DNA of 64,000 nucleotides from Pisolithus tinctorius (lineage: Eukaryota > Basidiomycota > Agaricomycetes > Boletales > Pisolithaceae), in contig JANFAH010000050.1 of assembly GCA_024663395.1 (NCBI GenBank), positions 124,001 to 188,000 on the forward strand, given 5' to 3'. A program made the translations under genes and the position numbers. The notes under the pieces are model-generated. The model did not search any database and was not told the DNA's origin. It worked only from the letters and a program-made list of their open reading frames with translations. This document shows positions 45,323-58,001 of this stretch, in pieces; the stretch's first letter is position 1; each line of letters begins with the position of its first letter.

Positions 45323-48300
45323 ATGGCCAAGTTTCAGCTCTACAACCCTGAACAATTCATTAGCCTAGTTAACTTGCTATCTCTGCGCAACGGTGGCCAA
45401 CTCCAACCGAGCAACCAGGAGGAAGAGGAACACGAAGACGATGAAATTTGTGGGGACGACTCAACTGTTTGGGGTGGTAAGGAAGACGAATTCAAGCAGC
45501 GCTTCTTGGACAGGTTCGCGGAGATCATGTTGAGAGTTAAGAGCAGGAAACATGTCTGCTCTGTAGCGCTCCGCGAGTCTAGAGATCAATGCCTCAACGG
45601 GGACGTCAAGATTTCCCTCTTTGTTGCTCGTGATGTTAATTTCGAGCATGTGGATGAAAAATTCCGTCGCAGGCTTGAAAAGCTGCTTGCCGCTATCGGT
45701 GCATCGGTTTACGAAGAGCAAAATGGTACGCCCGTTATTTTCCACGTTCAGATCAGACTTGATGATGTGTGCGTCCCAGATATATCTGCGGTCAAACAGG
45801 AACTTTGGGAGGAATTGCTGCGTTTTTACCAACCTCGACTTGATTTTTATGCGGATAGGTTGCGCGACAATTTGAAGGCATTCAAAGCCGCCGGATCCCT
45901 GGACAGCATTCCTCTTTACACCCCTCAGCCACAGAGTGATCATTCTGAACAGAGAACCTTCTGGGACGAATCTTGTGTTGGTCCTTACTCAGAGGCTACT
46001 CATGACGACTACATGAAACTTGCACAGAAGCATATCCTCGAACTGGATACCATTCTTTGCACTGGAGACAGAGCCACTCAGCGACGCCTACTCGCTGAGC
46101 ACACCTATTCCATCCGACGTGCGAAATCTCTCAGGATACTTATCAATTCCTGCCCCAACTTCTCCGCCGGGCATAGGCTTCTCTCGGACATCCTCTTCTT
46201 GGGTCATCTGATGTCCTGCTATTATACACTTGTGGAAGCGGCGCTCAATATTCCCGGATTTGCACATCTATCCATCATTTTTGTGAAGAGCCCGGCACCT
46301 CGTAACTGTCCAGCCGCTTTGCCGCCTTTGGCAAATGCGATGGAATTCTTTGGTCAGACCTTGAATCCAACCTCAGTGAAGAAATTCATCAGCGAAAAGT
46401 TGGACGTCATCAGTGCGGAACGCGCTTTCAAGCAGCTCCAAGATACCATTTCTCGAAAACATCTCCCAACGCATGCGGAACTTCAACTCGTCTTTCATAT
46501 CATAAGGACGGTGGATATCGACACCATGAACAGGGAGGTATACCCATATATTGGATGCAGCAAGTTGTCCTGCTTTCTCTGCGCAGCGTTCCTGGAGTCC
46601 TTTAATCACCATGGCGTTACGTTCACGACTCGTGGCAGTCACGGGAAGATTTACACGCTGTGGTCCATCCCGGACATGGATGGGCTGTGCGAAGACATGG
46701 TTGCTTTCCTCCACGCTGCGTTGATCAGGATGCTGAACCTCCTCATCCGCGAGATGACGATGCCTGTGATGACAGCTGCTCATGTTGCCGAGTCACCAGC
46801 TGGAGTTACGGATTATAATCCCCAACCACCTTTCGTGCGTCAATATCACCGAAATCCGGCTGCTCAACGTGAGTTCGATTTCCTCAGGGCAGGTGCACCC
46901 GAGAACTTGATCAGGTGCGTACTCCTGTTGCGTAACCAATCGTGAGTGCCAACCATGTTATTTGTAGGAATTTTGGTCCAGTCGAAGTGGGAGCCCGCGA
47001 TGCACCCAGAGCTTTTGAGCATCGCAAAGCCCCTGGGCTCTCCGGTGAATGTCGACATTGCGAGCGAGAGACAGCGAGGAAATGCTCTAGGTGTCGTGGC
47101 CCATGGATGTGCAGTGAACGCTGCGAGAACGAGTGCCACTATGGACATACTTCCGAGTGCGCCATGGGTCGACCCGACACTGCCGACCACCTCCTTTGGG
47201 CCTGCCGGACACTCTGGTTGGGTTACCTTGATGACGACACTCGGCAAGATTTCGGATTCACAAAGTGTTCGTCGGTCTACGATGTAGAGAGACTCTTTGG
47301 CCTGTATGTTGGCCTCACCCTTTCTCTGGGAGTTGAAAGCCGGGAGTTGCGTAAGTGGCAAAAGGAAGGCACGTTGACAGAAAATATAATGGCCAAGTAT
47401 GAAACAATTCCGGAGAATCGTCACAGCGAGTGTTATCGATGGTTCCATAAGACCTTCGGCGTGTTCAACTCACGAAGCGGACCCCCCAACCTCGACCTCC
47501 TGAAGATTGCCAGACCATATCTCAAACCGGCGGATAGGGGCAGGGAATTCCACCAATTGGTACCAGTGGAGAAACGCAACTCATTCCTGCTCTATGGTCT
47601 GTTACTGAACGGATACCATCCAAATCCTAGTCTGCCCTTGTGCAATGACTTATATTTCGAGTTTGGTTTCGTGACCGGTCGTGGCCTCGAGGGCGAGGAG
47701 GTCTTACCTGGGGTGTATAGGAGTCTTATCTCTAGATGCTCTTTCACGGAGTTTTGGACTGCATTTCAATCCAACAACCTCATTGGGTTGATGGATGAAA
47801 AGGGGCTTGGACCCGAACGCAAGAAAGTCCTGCATTTCGAGGACTTTATGAAAATCAAGCGCAACTATCCGCGGCCTAGTGTGTGGCGCCTTAGGCACTT
47901 CGTTCACTCGCGGGATGTGGACCCTCCGCTATCTGTCTTTATGGACTACGGGTTTTTCAACTGCGTTACAGTTGGAGAGGTATTCTCTCTTAAAGAGGTG
48001 TATCAAGAGCTCCTCGAGTCTCCAAGGGTCGACCCCATGGAATTGCACGCGGCTTGTATCAAGGGTAACCTATACAATTTCGCTCGCAGACATAACCCGA
48101 ACCTCGAGCAGAGGTTCAAGACGCTAATGACCAACATTTACCCACTACGTAACAATACGCAGTGGGCAGTCGCGTCCCCAAGTTTCCTTTTGTTCTTGGT
48201 TCTCTTCTTCGTTTCGGTTTCATTTACGAATCTTTGGAGTACACTCATGTTCTTGGTTTTCTATTCCCCTTGGATCCTATTCACGCACCTTTGGGGTACA

Positions 48301-48459
48301 CTCATGTTCTTGGTTTTCCATTTCCCTTGGATTCTATTTATGTACCTTTGGGGTACACTCATGTTCTTGGTTTTCTCTTTCATTTCGATTCTATTTACGT
48401 GGCTTTGGAGTACACTCAAGCTCTTGGTTGCCCTCTCTTTCCTTTCGATTCTACTTTAA
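45323..48459 (+). CDS. OTT_1508-like deaminase + MYND protein with repeat membrane tail (copy 3)
   Basis: Exons 45323-45725, 45780-46914 and 46968-48459, introns of 54 and 53 nt at the same positions as copy 2, 1009 residues. Intron 1 is a multiple of three without a stop, so it also reads through, but splicing makes the junction the same length as in copy 2 (VYEEQND... against VYDDTIN...). Deaminase motifs HAEL (about 366-369) and SKLSCFLC (Cys399, Cys402) are intact. The MYND finger starts near residue 540 (CRHC ... CSRC ... CSERC ... YGHTSEC). Unlike copy 2, the C-terminus continues into several Leu/Phe/Trp-rich hydrophobic segments built by a 57-bp tandem repeat, which may anchor it in a membrane. 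Head-to-tail order and matching introns show recent duplication. Confidence 0.82.
48232..48440 (+). repeat. 57-bp coding minisatellite
   Basis: CTTTGGGGTACACTC-type unit starts fall at 48232, 48289, 48346 and 48403, exactly 57 bp apart. Each encodes a 19-residue unit close to LWGTLMFLVFHFPWILFMY. The period is a multiple of three, so copy-number change keeps the frame and alters the number of hydrophobic segments. Confidence 0.92.
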
Positions 48460-49354
48460 CATACCTTCCGTGTCGAGTTTACCCCGTGTAGAACCAGCCA
48501 ATACTGACTCTACTACGTATGGCCATCTTGGGTACGTAAAATGGATGTCGAGGGAGGTTTAGTACACGGCGTCGGTTATGTGACTTCAATGTAGTTTGTC
48601 TGTGTCCGCGGTTTGACGAAGTCACTCTCAAAGGATGTCAGCCCTCAGGATATTTGCTCGTACTATTGTTTACGGAGAGGAAGGAGGGTTGACTGTTTGC
48701 TACCGTGGTTAACGAATGGTGCGAAACAGGGGTGAACCAGCGACGATTCCCCCTAGTAGCCTAAGTCCACCTCGACATCTCGAGCCCACACGAGAAATTT
48801 TATTTATAAATTACAGGTATCCAATCGTCGATTCGTCAAGCGGAAACAGCGTGTGGTTTGGACTCACTCGAGGGAGGATAAGGCATACCAAGCACACCAG
48901 TACGAAGGGACCTAGGATTTCTTGCATTGGCGATTCCACGTAAGGTGGCAGCCGCCATTAGATCCGGGAGGATGTGCGAGGATAGGGACGCGCGGTCACT
49001 GGCCATGAACGTTTGAATGATAGCCGGCTCGGCGCAGTAATATGAACGAAGTCGATACGGCTTACTATCCACGAAGGCCCATTAATGGACAGACGAATGA
49101 GCAAAGTGGAAGCCAGCAAAAATATACTGTGTTCAACAGCTGCTCCTCGAATATATCCACGGTTTCTGCTGTTCTTCACATTCTTAGGGTCCTCTGTTTG
49201 CTCCGAGTTCACTGCTTTCTCCTCCGGACCAAACATCTCATTTCCATCACACCTGAACCCGAGCTTTGCCTGAGTGAGCTCGCTCTTCGTTTGGTGGGGT
49301 TGCATTGTGTGGTTTAATTTGGACATAGGGCATGGCGAAAGGATGGGGAGAGAA
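48460..49354. other. Intergenic, no gene seen
   Basis: 48531-48610 repeats the 3' flank of the pseudogene at 40830-40915. Beyond that I see no coherent ORF or repeat before the small Helitron. Confidence 0.6.
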
Positions 49355-49582
49355 TCACCTTGTTTACAAGGTCACTCCACCCCGAAATTCGTAACGTTTT
49401 TTTGGTCAGCCGCGATTATCATATTTTGGGTCTCAGCACTGTACTCCGCTGCTCCGCAACTCCGAAGTGGGTGAACGGGCTCGATTTCGTCGGACAGTCC
49501 AGCACGTTCCTGTCTGTTACTTTGCGTACGGGCGCGAGCGCGGTAAACAAGGTGCCTGCCGTGCAAAACGGCCTTATTCTAG
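49355..49582 (+). mobile_element. Non-autonomous Helitron, 228 bp
   Basis: The 5' end TCACCTTGTTTAC follows an A; the 3' end is a hairpin GCCGTGCAAAACGGC (5-bp stem) then CTTATTCTAG, followed by T. These are canonical Helitron termini (5' TC, 3' CTRR, A/T target). About 115 bp of the 5' end and about 50 bp of the 3' end match the autonomous Helitron at 51742-61705. Between them, about 49485-49530 matches helicase coding sequence (52565-52610) in the orientation opposite to that expected of a simple deletion. Confidence 0.85.
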
Positions 49583-49647
49583 TGACACAAGGAATGGTAA
49601 CTATATATAGTCCACCATGCATGCTAAGGAGACAATAGCAAGACCAC

Positions 49648-49937
49648 TGTAAGGACTCGGTCCGACGCTGTCGACCGTTTGTTCAGATGGTGAATTCTCT
49701 ATGACAGTCTTACTTATCATCTCATTTGTTTCTTGATCCTACTTTACCCGTAGCAGTACTCTGACATATTTCGTGCCTGCTCTCTAACCTATAAAATGGC
49801 CTATGTAGCGTACTGTACGGGGACTCTCTTTTTCTACCTCGAATCAAACAGACCTTTCACTCTGGAAACGAGTAGTATTTAAGAAGAATCCTGGTGTGGT
49901 GTCGTTGCAAGTCTTATAACTTCGCATCGCCATTACA
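49648..49937 (+). repeat. Possible 5' LTR of element D
   Basis: TGTAA and TTACA bound 290 bp containing TATAAAA at 49790, upstream of an intact gag ATG. The 3' partner is off the window and I find no clear primer site, so the boundary is tentative. Confidence 0.35.
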
Positions 49938-50072
49938 TATTTTTTTCCTGTCCCAAACGGTCAAAAGAAAACTCGAACTCTAAACAAACCCCTTCGATAC
50001 CTTCTCAACCATCCGCAGGCTGATCCCCTGTCGACACTCGAGTAAGTATCCGAAGACACTTAACAAAAAGAA

Positions 50073-51741
50073 ATGGTTAATACCCGTTCTACTGCACGCC
50101 GAGGCACCCGCGCTCGAGCTTCATCCCTACCCCAAAGCCCAACGACTCAGCCTGGCGCTGAGATCGTTGGTGTGTCCCCTCTACCGAAGCTGACCCCGCT
50201 CGGGAGTCAGTACTCTACCCCAATTGAAAAACCCGCCGCTAGTAACATCCGGAGTTATAGCGATGTGGTAAGGTCTGGCTCGAGGAGCCCTAGTCCGGTG
50301 CCCCAAGGTGCTACCGTTGACGTTCCCGGCTTGAGGACTAGCTCGCCGGTGTATCCCGGTGACATTGGAGTCCCGGAGGCCTCACAGGCTCGTACTGTTA
50401 GAGTCCGAGTAGCGACTCATAGTACGAACAACGTCTTACCTGATAATGTCCACTGCGACTCTTTATCCATCTTCCCAACGAGTGATATGGAAGCGGAGCA
50501 AAACGACTGGACAGAGGTGGTGCGTAAGAAGTCGCGTGAGCGACGAGCCCACAGCATGTTAAGGCCAGACCAGACAAATGCCGTCCGAAGGGCGGAACGG
50601 CAACTGACCCTGGATGAACGAGAGAAAATCTGGAGGAGGTCGTTGTCGATGACGAGGGATAACCCTGAAGTGACCTCGTCAGAAAGTGATGAGCCCTCCG
50701 CTAAGGGTGAAGGCAAGGGAAAGGGACCCGATCCTAGGAATTGGGGGAACCTGAAACTTAGCGAGAATGAGATAGACCCAGACGCGCAACGCGCAGCCCT
50801 TGCATCGTGGAATGCCGCTAATAGATTGGCAAATGAGAGCGATGGTGACCAACCCGGACCGTCAAAGGGGAACGATCCAGAGGGCACCGCACAACCCACT
50901 GAGGACGAACTCCCAGAACCACATGGCGGGGAAGATGAGCGGATTCCTAAGAGGAGTAAGCTAAAGCGTTCGAAGAAAAACAAGAAGAGGGAGACCAAAC
51001 CCTCGAGAGAACCCCCAAACCCGATAAAGGAGATGGTTGATAAAGTCGTCCGTCAAGATCACAAGAGGCGTGAACGACAGAAGACGCCGAGGGCTATGGA
51101 GCCTGTAAAACAAATCAATCCAAAAAGCTACATTGGACTCGCCTTTAAGCGCCTTGAAAAGGATGAGAAGCGCTCCAAAAGATCCAAAAATAAAAGGAAG
51201 GTGAAGCACACCTCAGATTCATCAAGTGACGACGATACCAGCTCGTCCGAGTCTGCATCTACCACGAGCGAGAGCTCGAATGACGACTCCATATCATCAA
51301 ACTCCAGTAGTGATCCATCCAGCTATTCTGGCATGAGCGATGATGATTCTTCTTCGACAACCAGCAAATCATCGTTAAGCTTGGGTGGGTCGTCAAGCAG
51401 CTCAAACCACCGACGTGGTAGATCCCGACGCCACAAGAGTGGTAAGGGAAAGAAACGCAAATCCAAGAAGCGTTCGAAATCTCGTCGCAGGACGACTCTT
51501 AAGCCCATCCCGCCGAATAAGTACGATGGGTCCGATGACGTACACGCCTTTCAACGGTTCGTTACCGAAGGGGCCGCGTATGTTACAGACGGTCGAGTCG
51601 AACCCAAGAAGTGTGTGTTCATCCTATCCCACTACCTGACGGGTAAGGCACATGAGTTTTACGTGCGGGAAGTCTCAGGGGATCCTTACAAGTGGAGACT
51701 GTTGGATTTCTTTACGCAACTATTCAATTATTGTTTCCCCA
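50073..51741 (+). CDS. gag: Gag of gypsy element D, 5' part, interrupted by a Helitron
   Basis: ATG 50073 begins MVNTRSTARRG. The protein has a charged head, basic Lys/Arg tracts (about 290-320 and 450-480), a Ser/Asp-rich low-complexity stretch (about 390-450), then the retrotransposon gag core (IPPNKYDGSDDVHAFQRFV, about 477 on) up to LFNYCFP at the insertion. After 51741 the frame enters Helitron sequence and stops at 51854, adding 37 unrelated codons. Joining 51741 to 61706 keeps the frame, and the next residues (DFRMRQREKL) continue the gag fold as in related elements. The other half is described at 61706. Confidence 0.88.
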
Positions 51742-51946
51742 CTAGAATAAGGCCGTTTCGCATGGCAGGCACCTTGTTTACCACGTTCACGCTCGAGCTC
51801 AATATTCAACCCCACAACGCCCTAAAACACGCGTCCTCGCGGGTAGCTGATTAGAGCCCAGTGTCACCGCCCATGGTGCTACAACCCCATATAACATACA
51901 TCTTTGTACGCAGAACATTAGAGATCCAGATGGCAGATTACACAAG

Positions 51947-54900
51947 CTATGCAGCCACAGCGCCTCGTCGATACGCATCCGCGCCAGTGTCAATAAGGTC
52001 CCACCAAGCTTCAGTTGCACCATCCATCCTCTCCAGCCGCCGATCCTCGTTGCGCAAGTGCTCACAGGGGTGTTGCGTGAATAGTCGTTCGTCAAAGTCT
52101 CTTAGCAGTCGAATGTTCTCCTGACCACGGCTACGGGAGAGAGCAACGTAGGCATTGAACGGGGTGATTTTGCCTGTGGGGGGGGAACCAATGTCAACAA
52201 TGCAGTACTCGATTGTCTGCGCTTGTGCACGGTAATCAGTGAAAGCAAACGCAGGCGTGATAGGCAGTTGGATCCGTGTCACGGTACACTTGCTGCCAGA
52301 AGTCATTGTGATGGTGAAAGTTCTTGAAAGAGGCGTGACGGGCAGTACTCCCGACGGCAGACCTGGGAGGGACCCCGCCTTGGTGTGCTTCATTTCTAAC
52401 AGGACAAAAGCAGGTGGATACTGCAACACAATCTGATGTGATGGAGAAGGTTGCACACATTCTCTGGGGTCGAGGACTATGTCCACAATATGGCCTCGCG
52501 CACCATTCGCCATGTCTAGGTCAGTCGAGATGTTAAAAGTGACCATCACCTCCATTCCGATGGCCAGCTCGATTTCGTCAGACAGCCCAGCACGTTCCTG
52601 CCTGTTTCGTGCGCGGCCAGTCTTCGGTTTTGTAGCCACAGCAAATTTCTCAGGCAATGACAGCGGACGCCCGGCTATGGAATCCCACGCAGGGCAAACG
52701 ACCAGATAGGACCCGAGGTCCCCCGACCGAGATTGAGCACACATCGAATTCCAACGCATACGCACAGCATGTCGAGGCGTGACCAGCACAGCATTTCTCC
52801 AGGGTGCTCGCGAGAAGTCAGTTGCCGGACAATGGGGGTCAGAGAGCACCAGCCCTCGTAGCATCGACAGGTGATGGTCCTTACAGTTGCCGTGACGCAC
52901 ATGTTGCAAGAGATCTATCCATCCGGCATCAGTTACCCGCACTTGAGTCTTGAGTCGTACGACGATGTCAAACTGTTCAAAGATCTGTCGACCGATCACC
53001 TGATCCTCTGTATCCTTCGCAAGATTGCAAGGCCAGTAAAGAGGTGCAGACGTTTTGGAGGCCACGGGAGGAAATTGATGGAAATCGCCAACGAGGATGA
53101 CATTCAACCCGCCAAACGGCTCCTCGGATGCAATGCCCGTACATGCCGACCTTGCCCGACAGATGATATTCGAAAGTTTGGCGAGGAACTCCTGGGAAAC
53201 CATGGAGATTTCGTCGATGATCAGATAGTGCTTATCCCGCCAATACAACTCCAACGCCTTCAGAGTCTGCACTGATTGTTTACCGCCGTTGAGCGGGACC
53301 ATGCCTAAGGAGACAAAGACATCATCAGCAGTGTGCATAGTAGTGCAGACGAAAACGCCACGCACCTATGAAGTGTAATGTCTTGCCATCGATGACAGAC
53401 GCCGCTATGCCCGTGTAGGCAGCCTTCACTAGCATCCCCGCCACGCCATGTTGCACGAAGTTCTCAGTGATCGTCTGAATCGTTTTTGATTTACCAACGC
53501 CACCCTCTCCAGGTATGATCATTCGCAGTTGATCTGGATTGCTTCCCGTCAAGAACTGTTCTAGGTGCCAGTTTACGATGTCGTATGCACGGCGTTGGTC
53601 TTGCAATAGATCCTCCGGGTCAGCTGGCCGCAGCGCCGTCGATTCTTCGACAAGTTGGGCGAGCAAGTACGTACCCCCACCATCACTGAGGAGCATTCCA
53701 TCATTGGCATCCACACTGCCAACGTCTCTCTGAGGATCGGATGGCAAGGTGAGCGATGTCACCCCAGGTTTGGCAACCATCGCCTCCATTTCCCTTTGCC
53801 ACAGAACGAGCAGCTCCTGGTCTTGCACAGAAGCAATCCGAAATGAAGACGAATGTTCGCGCGAGAGAGACGTGTTGATAGAGAAGACTCCGTTGCGTGT
53901 GCCAATGTCGATCGCCTCCATCGCGTGTTTCTGTTCACGAGCAGATGTTTGTTCTCTCTGGAAGTTCTCAAGGTCCTCCTCTGTCAGTGTAAGACTCTCG
54001 TGACTATCCCATTCGCTGATGCAATCCAACTCACTGGGCTGTTCAGCCTCTGGGAAGCCCTGTGATCTTGGCCCAGCGTTGTGATCAGAGGGGGAGGATT
54101 CGCATGCAGTCTTCGACTCATAATAGTATTGTATCCCAGCGACCACACGTCTGTGCCAAGGTTCCATTTCGTCGTCGAACTCCTCGAACGTGTCAGTCCA
54201 CGACGCCCAATCGTTCTTGAGGTCGGAGGCCTGATGCCATGGTTTCAACAATGCCAAAATACACGCCAGAAAATAATCATGAACGCTGTCGTCGTCGGCA
54301 CAGGGAAACCAGGGTCCAATCAGGTGAGGCAATGTGTTATGTTCACTGGCCCGACAGACACGACGGTGTGACTTCCACTTTGGATGCTGCTCTGAATAGT
54401 ACGAACGCAGATGCGCAGGCCAGCCACGTTTGGGCACAGAAGGTGCGGGTTCGCAGGCCCGAGACGGTGTATAATGCTCCTCCCACGTATCCGTGACGAA
54501 CGCCAAAAGACAGAAGTCTTCCAACTCCGGCCCGCGAAAGACGTAGTCCTGCACTTGCGAGCAAGGAAACAAAACACCGGCAGGGGTTGAGCCGAGGGTA
54601 ACGACGTCGTTGTCGTCACTAGTGTCATCTGCGGACCTATCGATGTTTTGACTGACTCTATGAATGCGGTCAGGACGGAGCCCAATGTCCAACAGCTCAA
54701 CAAACTTACACGCCAGAGCTCGACGTGCGAAGCTCAGGAAACATAGTTTTGACAGAGGAGAATAAAGCACCAGTGTACAAGGCGGCGTAGTTGTGAGATG
54801 TGAAGTTGTCACCGAAGCCCATGAGATAGGACATCACCTGTGGTCCTGACAACTCCGTCTCACGATTGATCACATTGATGCAGCGGTACAGTAGTAAGCG

Positions 54901-57827
54901 GTTGCGTTCTCGCACATCATCGTATCGAGGATTCTCGTTGTGATATGGTAGTGTCGATGCCATCAACGCAGACAAGTTGTGCGACTTCTTCTGCTTTTTC
55001 GTCACATAGGCAGTGATGTAAAACCCGACATCCTTCGTATCAGCGCCATTGGTGTTGATTTTCAAGTCGTTGTTGCAACGCATCGCTGTTAACAACGTTG
55101 GGCAATACGCATTGATGTAACCATGCGTCCACCTCGGACCCCAGTTTCCTCGCTCGTCGACGAAGTCCTGGTCATTTAAAGGCCAGGGTGCCCTTCTCTT
55201 GCAAAGGAGTTTGCCATTGTGCATGCGCAGACACGTCGCTCTAGAGCAAGAATGAAGTTGCTGGGATCTGACTAGACGGCGTTCGAATTGACGATTGATG
55301 ACTGACCAGGCTGAAACACGCGGGTCCGGGGGGCGAGAGTACGCAAGTTGAGGATCCCTGGGCATATTGACGATGTCGTTTGGTGTGAGGTCATCGAGGT
55401 GGGCACGGATATTGGTCGAGATGTATGAGCGAATCTGTTCATGAAAAGACTCCTGTTGCAACAAGGCCTGCATCTCGTTCGCGTTCGGGGTGTGAGCCAG
55501 CCATAAGAGCATGTGGACATGAAGCGAACCTCGTCCCTGCGCCTCTACCACGCCAAAATATGCACTGAGACGTCCGAGGACCCCCATGTGACTAGTTGTC
55601 CGACTACCCCTCTTCTGTATCCCAAACAGTGTATCCAACACTTGGTGGATAATAAAGTTGAAAAAAAGAGCTGCAGCATATGGATTTGAAGCGATGTTCT
55701 CCGCACAGTGGTTACTGTCAGGCCCCAGCGAGGAGTTAAAGTTGTCCATATCAATCTCTTCGCCCGCAAACACCTGGACGATGGGATCATGAATATCGAC
55801 GGGGTTGATCGTTAGCCACAGCGAAGGCCCGCCGAACACGAGACACGTTCCCCAAATCATGCCGCGGTATCGTGCGCGAGCGTTGTCTGAGCCTTCGACA
55901 CGGCCATTGGCTGCTGTCACGTGATGGTGTAGTGCACGGACTCGAGCGTTTGTTATGCGTTGATGTCTAGCCTCTTCGACTTCCGCCTTTTTGAGGTCAT
56001 TGACGGTGATCGAAGACAACGCCAATGCATCCCGTTCAAAGTCCTTTCGTTGCATCTGAAGGCGCGCCGAGCGCATCACATCCCGCTTTTGAATGAGAGC
56101 GAACACGACAAATGGGAACGAGTGGTGAGTAGCAAAGTGTTTGTCGTGATATTGCAACGCCCATTGACAATGTTCACGCAGGCTCAACTTTGTCGACCGA
56201 TCATCCTCGATCCCCCCGATTCCATACGGAAAGAGGGTGGGGAAAGTGGCTGCAAGTGGATTGGGACACCCGTTCTTCGCAGCATCAGACCCGAAATCTG
56301 TGATAGGTGTGGTACCGTGGCGCACGACATAACCACCCTCTTGCGTTGAATCATTCAAGTTGGCCAGAGCATGTGCCATTAGCTCCGAAGACGACGTCTT
56401 CGTGAGGTCTGTGTCACTTACAGCGAGTACATGCAGAGGTAAGACGTCTCCTAGCTGACCACATTGATGACTGCTCAAACCATTGGCAGGATACATGAAC
56501 ACTTACCACCGTCGTCGATTCCATTGACGCTGTCATCCAGTATCGGCTCAGCGTCATCATCCCCCACCATTAAGTCAGCAGTCTCAGGTGACATGTCTGT
56601 GAGATATGGAGTGCAGTAGGTAAGTCAACAGTTACAACGATGAGACGCTGGAGGGGACATACCCTCGCAATCAATCCCGTCAGACATCGCATACCCTTCT
56701 CGCTCATGGACAGCGGTGAGCTCGTCGTCATCTAGGCGAATCATGGCCTCGATTTCGGGAGGTACGTCGTCATTGGGAAGTTCATTAATACGTTGCTCAG
56801 AAATGTCGACGTCGCAATAGATGTTATTGTTTTCTTGCAACCATTGCAGTGCTTCGCGTATTGCGTCTCGACGGACACGGAAGGTGAGGTTTAGCCAGTT
56901 TGTTGGTAGCCGTTTGGTGCCCACGAAAGTGATTGCGAGAATGTTGCTCATAGAGCGCACAGTGTGAGGTAACATACGTCCCTGCACCATGTCTGCGACA
57001 GCTGAACTGTTGATTTCATATAGCGTCACATTACCGGCCATTGCCCGCTGCAGATGTCTAGGGTTGAAGGAGCGCGATCCGTCCCTTGGGTATAACTTGA
57101 ACACGTAACAACGGGGATAGTGACGTGCGATGAGGAGTGTCTCTACAAATGTCAGCCTGCGCAGAACGAGAGGCGGCTCCCCAAGCCATAGGTTGTTGTT
57201 GAGGGCCAGATGTGGTAAGCGGTTCGCATGCAAGGCCCGGAGGCAATCGTGACATGCCCACCCGTGGCCAGCGTCGTCCACATTTGCCCCCAATATTAGA
57301 AGACCGCGCCATAGCGAGTGAGCTGGATGGGATTTCTGCGGACGTAAATGTTGTTGTATGTTGGGTATGTCTATCACGATTCGCATCTCTCCATCCTTTT
57401 CCATGGATTCCCGAGCACAGATGATGCAGGTTGCACGTCGTAGTGCATCGTTGCCAGTCGCATCAATGAATCTCGCAATGCAATTCCGCGTCTCTTGCGT
57501 GGTAGGCAATTGCATGTACAGGTGCGTGTCCACACTATCAACTTCATTGTGTTCGATAATGCTTGCCTTCGGCACAGAGGGTTCCCCCCGTCTCGGACGT
57601 TTTGCTCTGAACCGCGCCTGCCGCTCGGCGTTGGCTTCCCGTTTGCGCTTCAATGCAGCGTCGTCTTTGGCAGCCGCTGCCAGACGAATGCGATCTTGGA
57701 CGTCCTTGGGAAGCAGAAGGATTGCAGGACCGAGATCGGCCCACTTCTGCAACTTCGGAGACAATGTACCGGAGGGAATGGCCTCGAGTACTTCTTGGCG
57801 AGTGAGGCGTCCCCACAGCTCTGGCAT
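51947..57827 (-). CDS. Helitron Rep-helicase protein (DUF6570, Helitron_like_N, PIF1 helicase)
   Basis: Five exons on the minus strand: 57827-56663, 56596-56507, 56450-54710, 54657-53366 and 53304-51947. Introns are 66, 56, 52 and 61 nt, all GT-AG and in phase, giving 1881 residues. Order: basic head; DUF6570-type region (CIICARESMEKDG ... GWACHDCLRALH); Helitron_like_N/Rep with the HUH motif in RGSLHVHMLLWL near residue 726 and a downstream YITAYVTKK tyrosine motif; then a PIF1-type superfamily 1B helicase with Walker A GEGGVGKSKT near 1381, Walker B IIDEISM near 1456 and the C-terminal ALSRSRGQ motif. The Rep part nicks and joins single strands; the helicase unwinds during rolling-circle-like transposition. 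All motifs are intact. An upstream exon before 57827 cannot be excluded. Confidence 0.9.
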
Positions 57828-58001
57828 TTGTGCTCAGACTTGCAAAGGACAGATTTACCACCTGTTTTATACGTCGCCCCATCCCCTTTTCCAAAATGCC
57901 CCTCAGAGTTTGACATGCCGCGCCCCCCCTTAAAAGAAACAGTTCAAATACACCCTCACGCCTTTAGGGTACCCGCCAAGCATCTCTTACAGACGACGAC
58001 C

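Noticed and set aside
56451..56506. A 36-nt intron (56506-56471) in the helicase gene
   Set aside because: It leads to an immediate stop; the acceptor at 56451 gives a 56-nt intron and keeps the frame.
57495..58001. Plus-strand coding upstream of 58002 as part of the passenger gene
   Set aside because: The open frame overlaps helicase exon 1 on the other strand and begins with a non-ATG codon; the coherent protein starts at ATG 58002.
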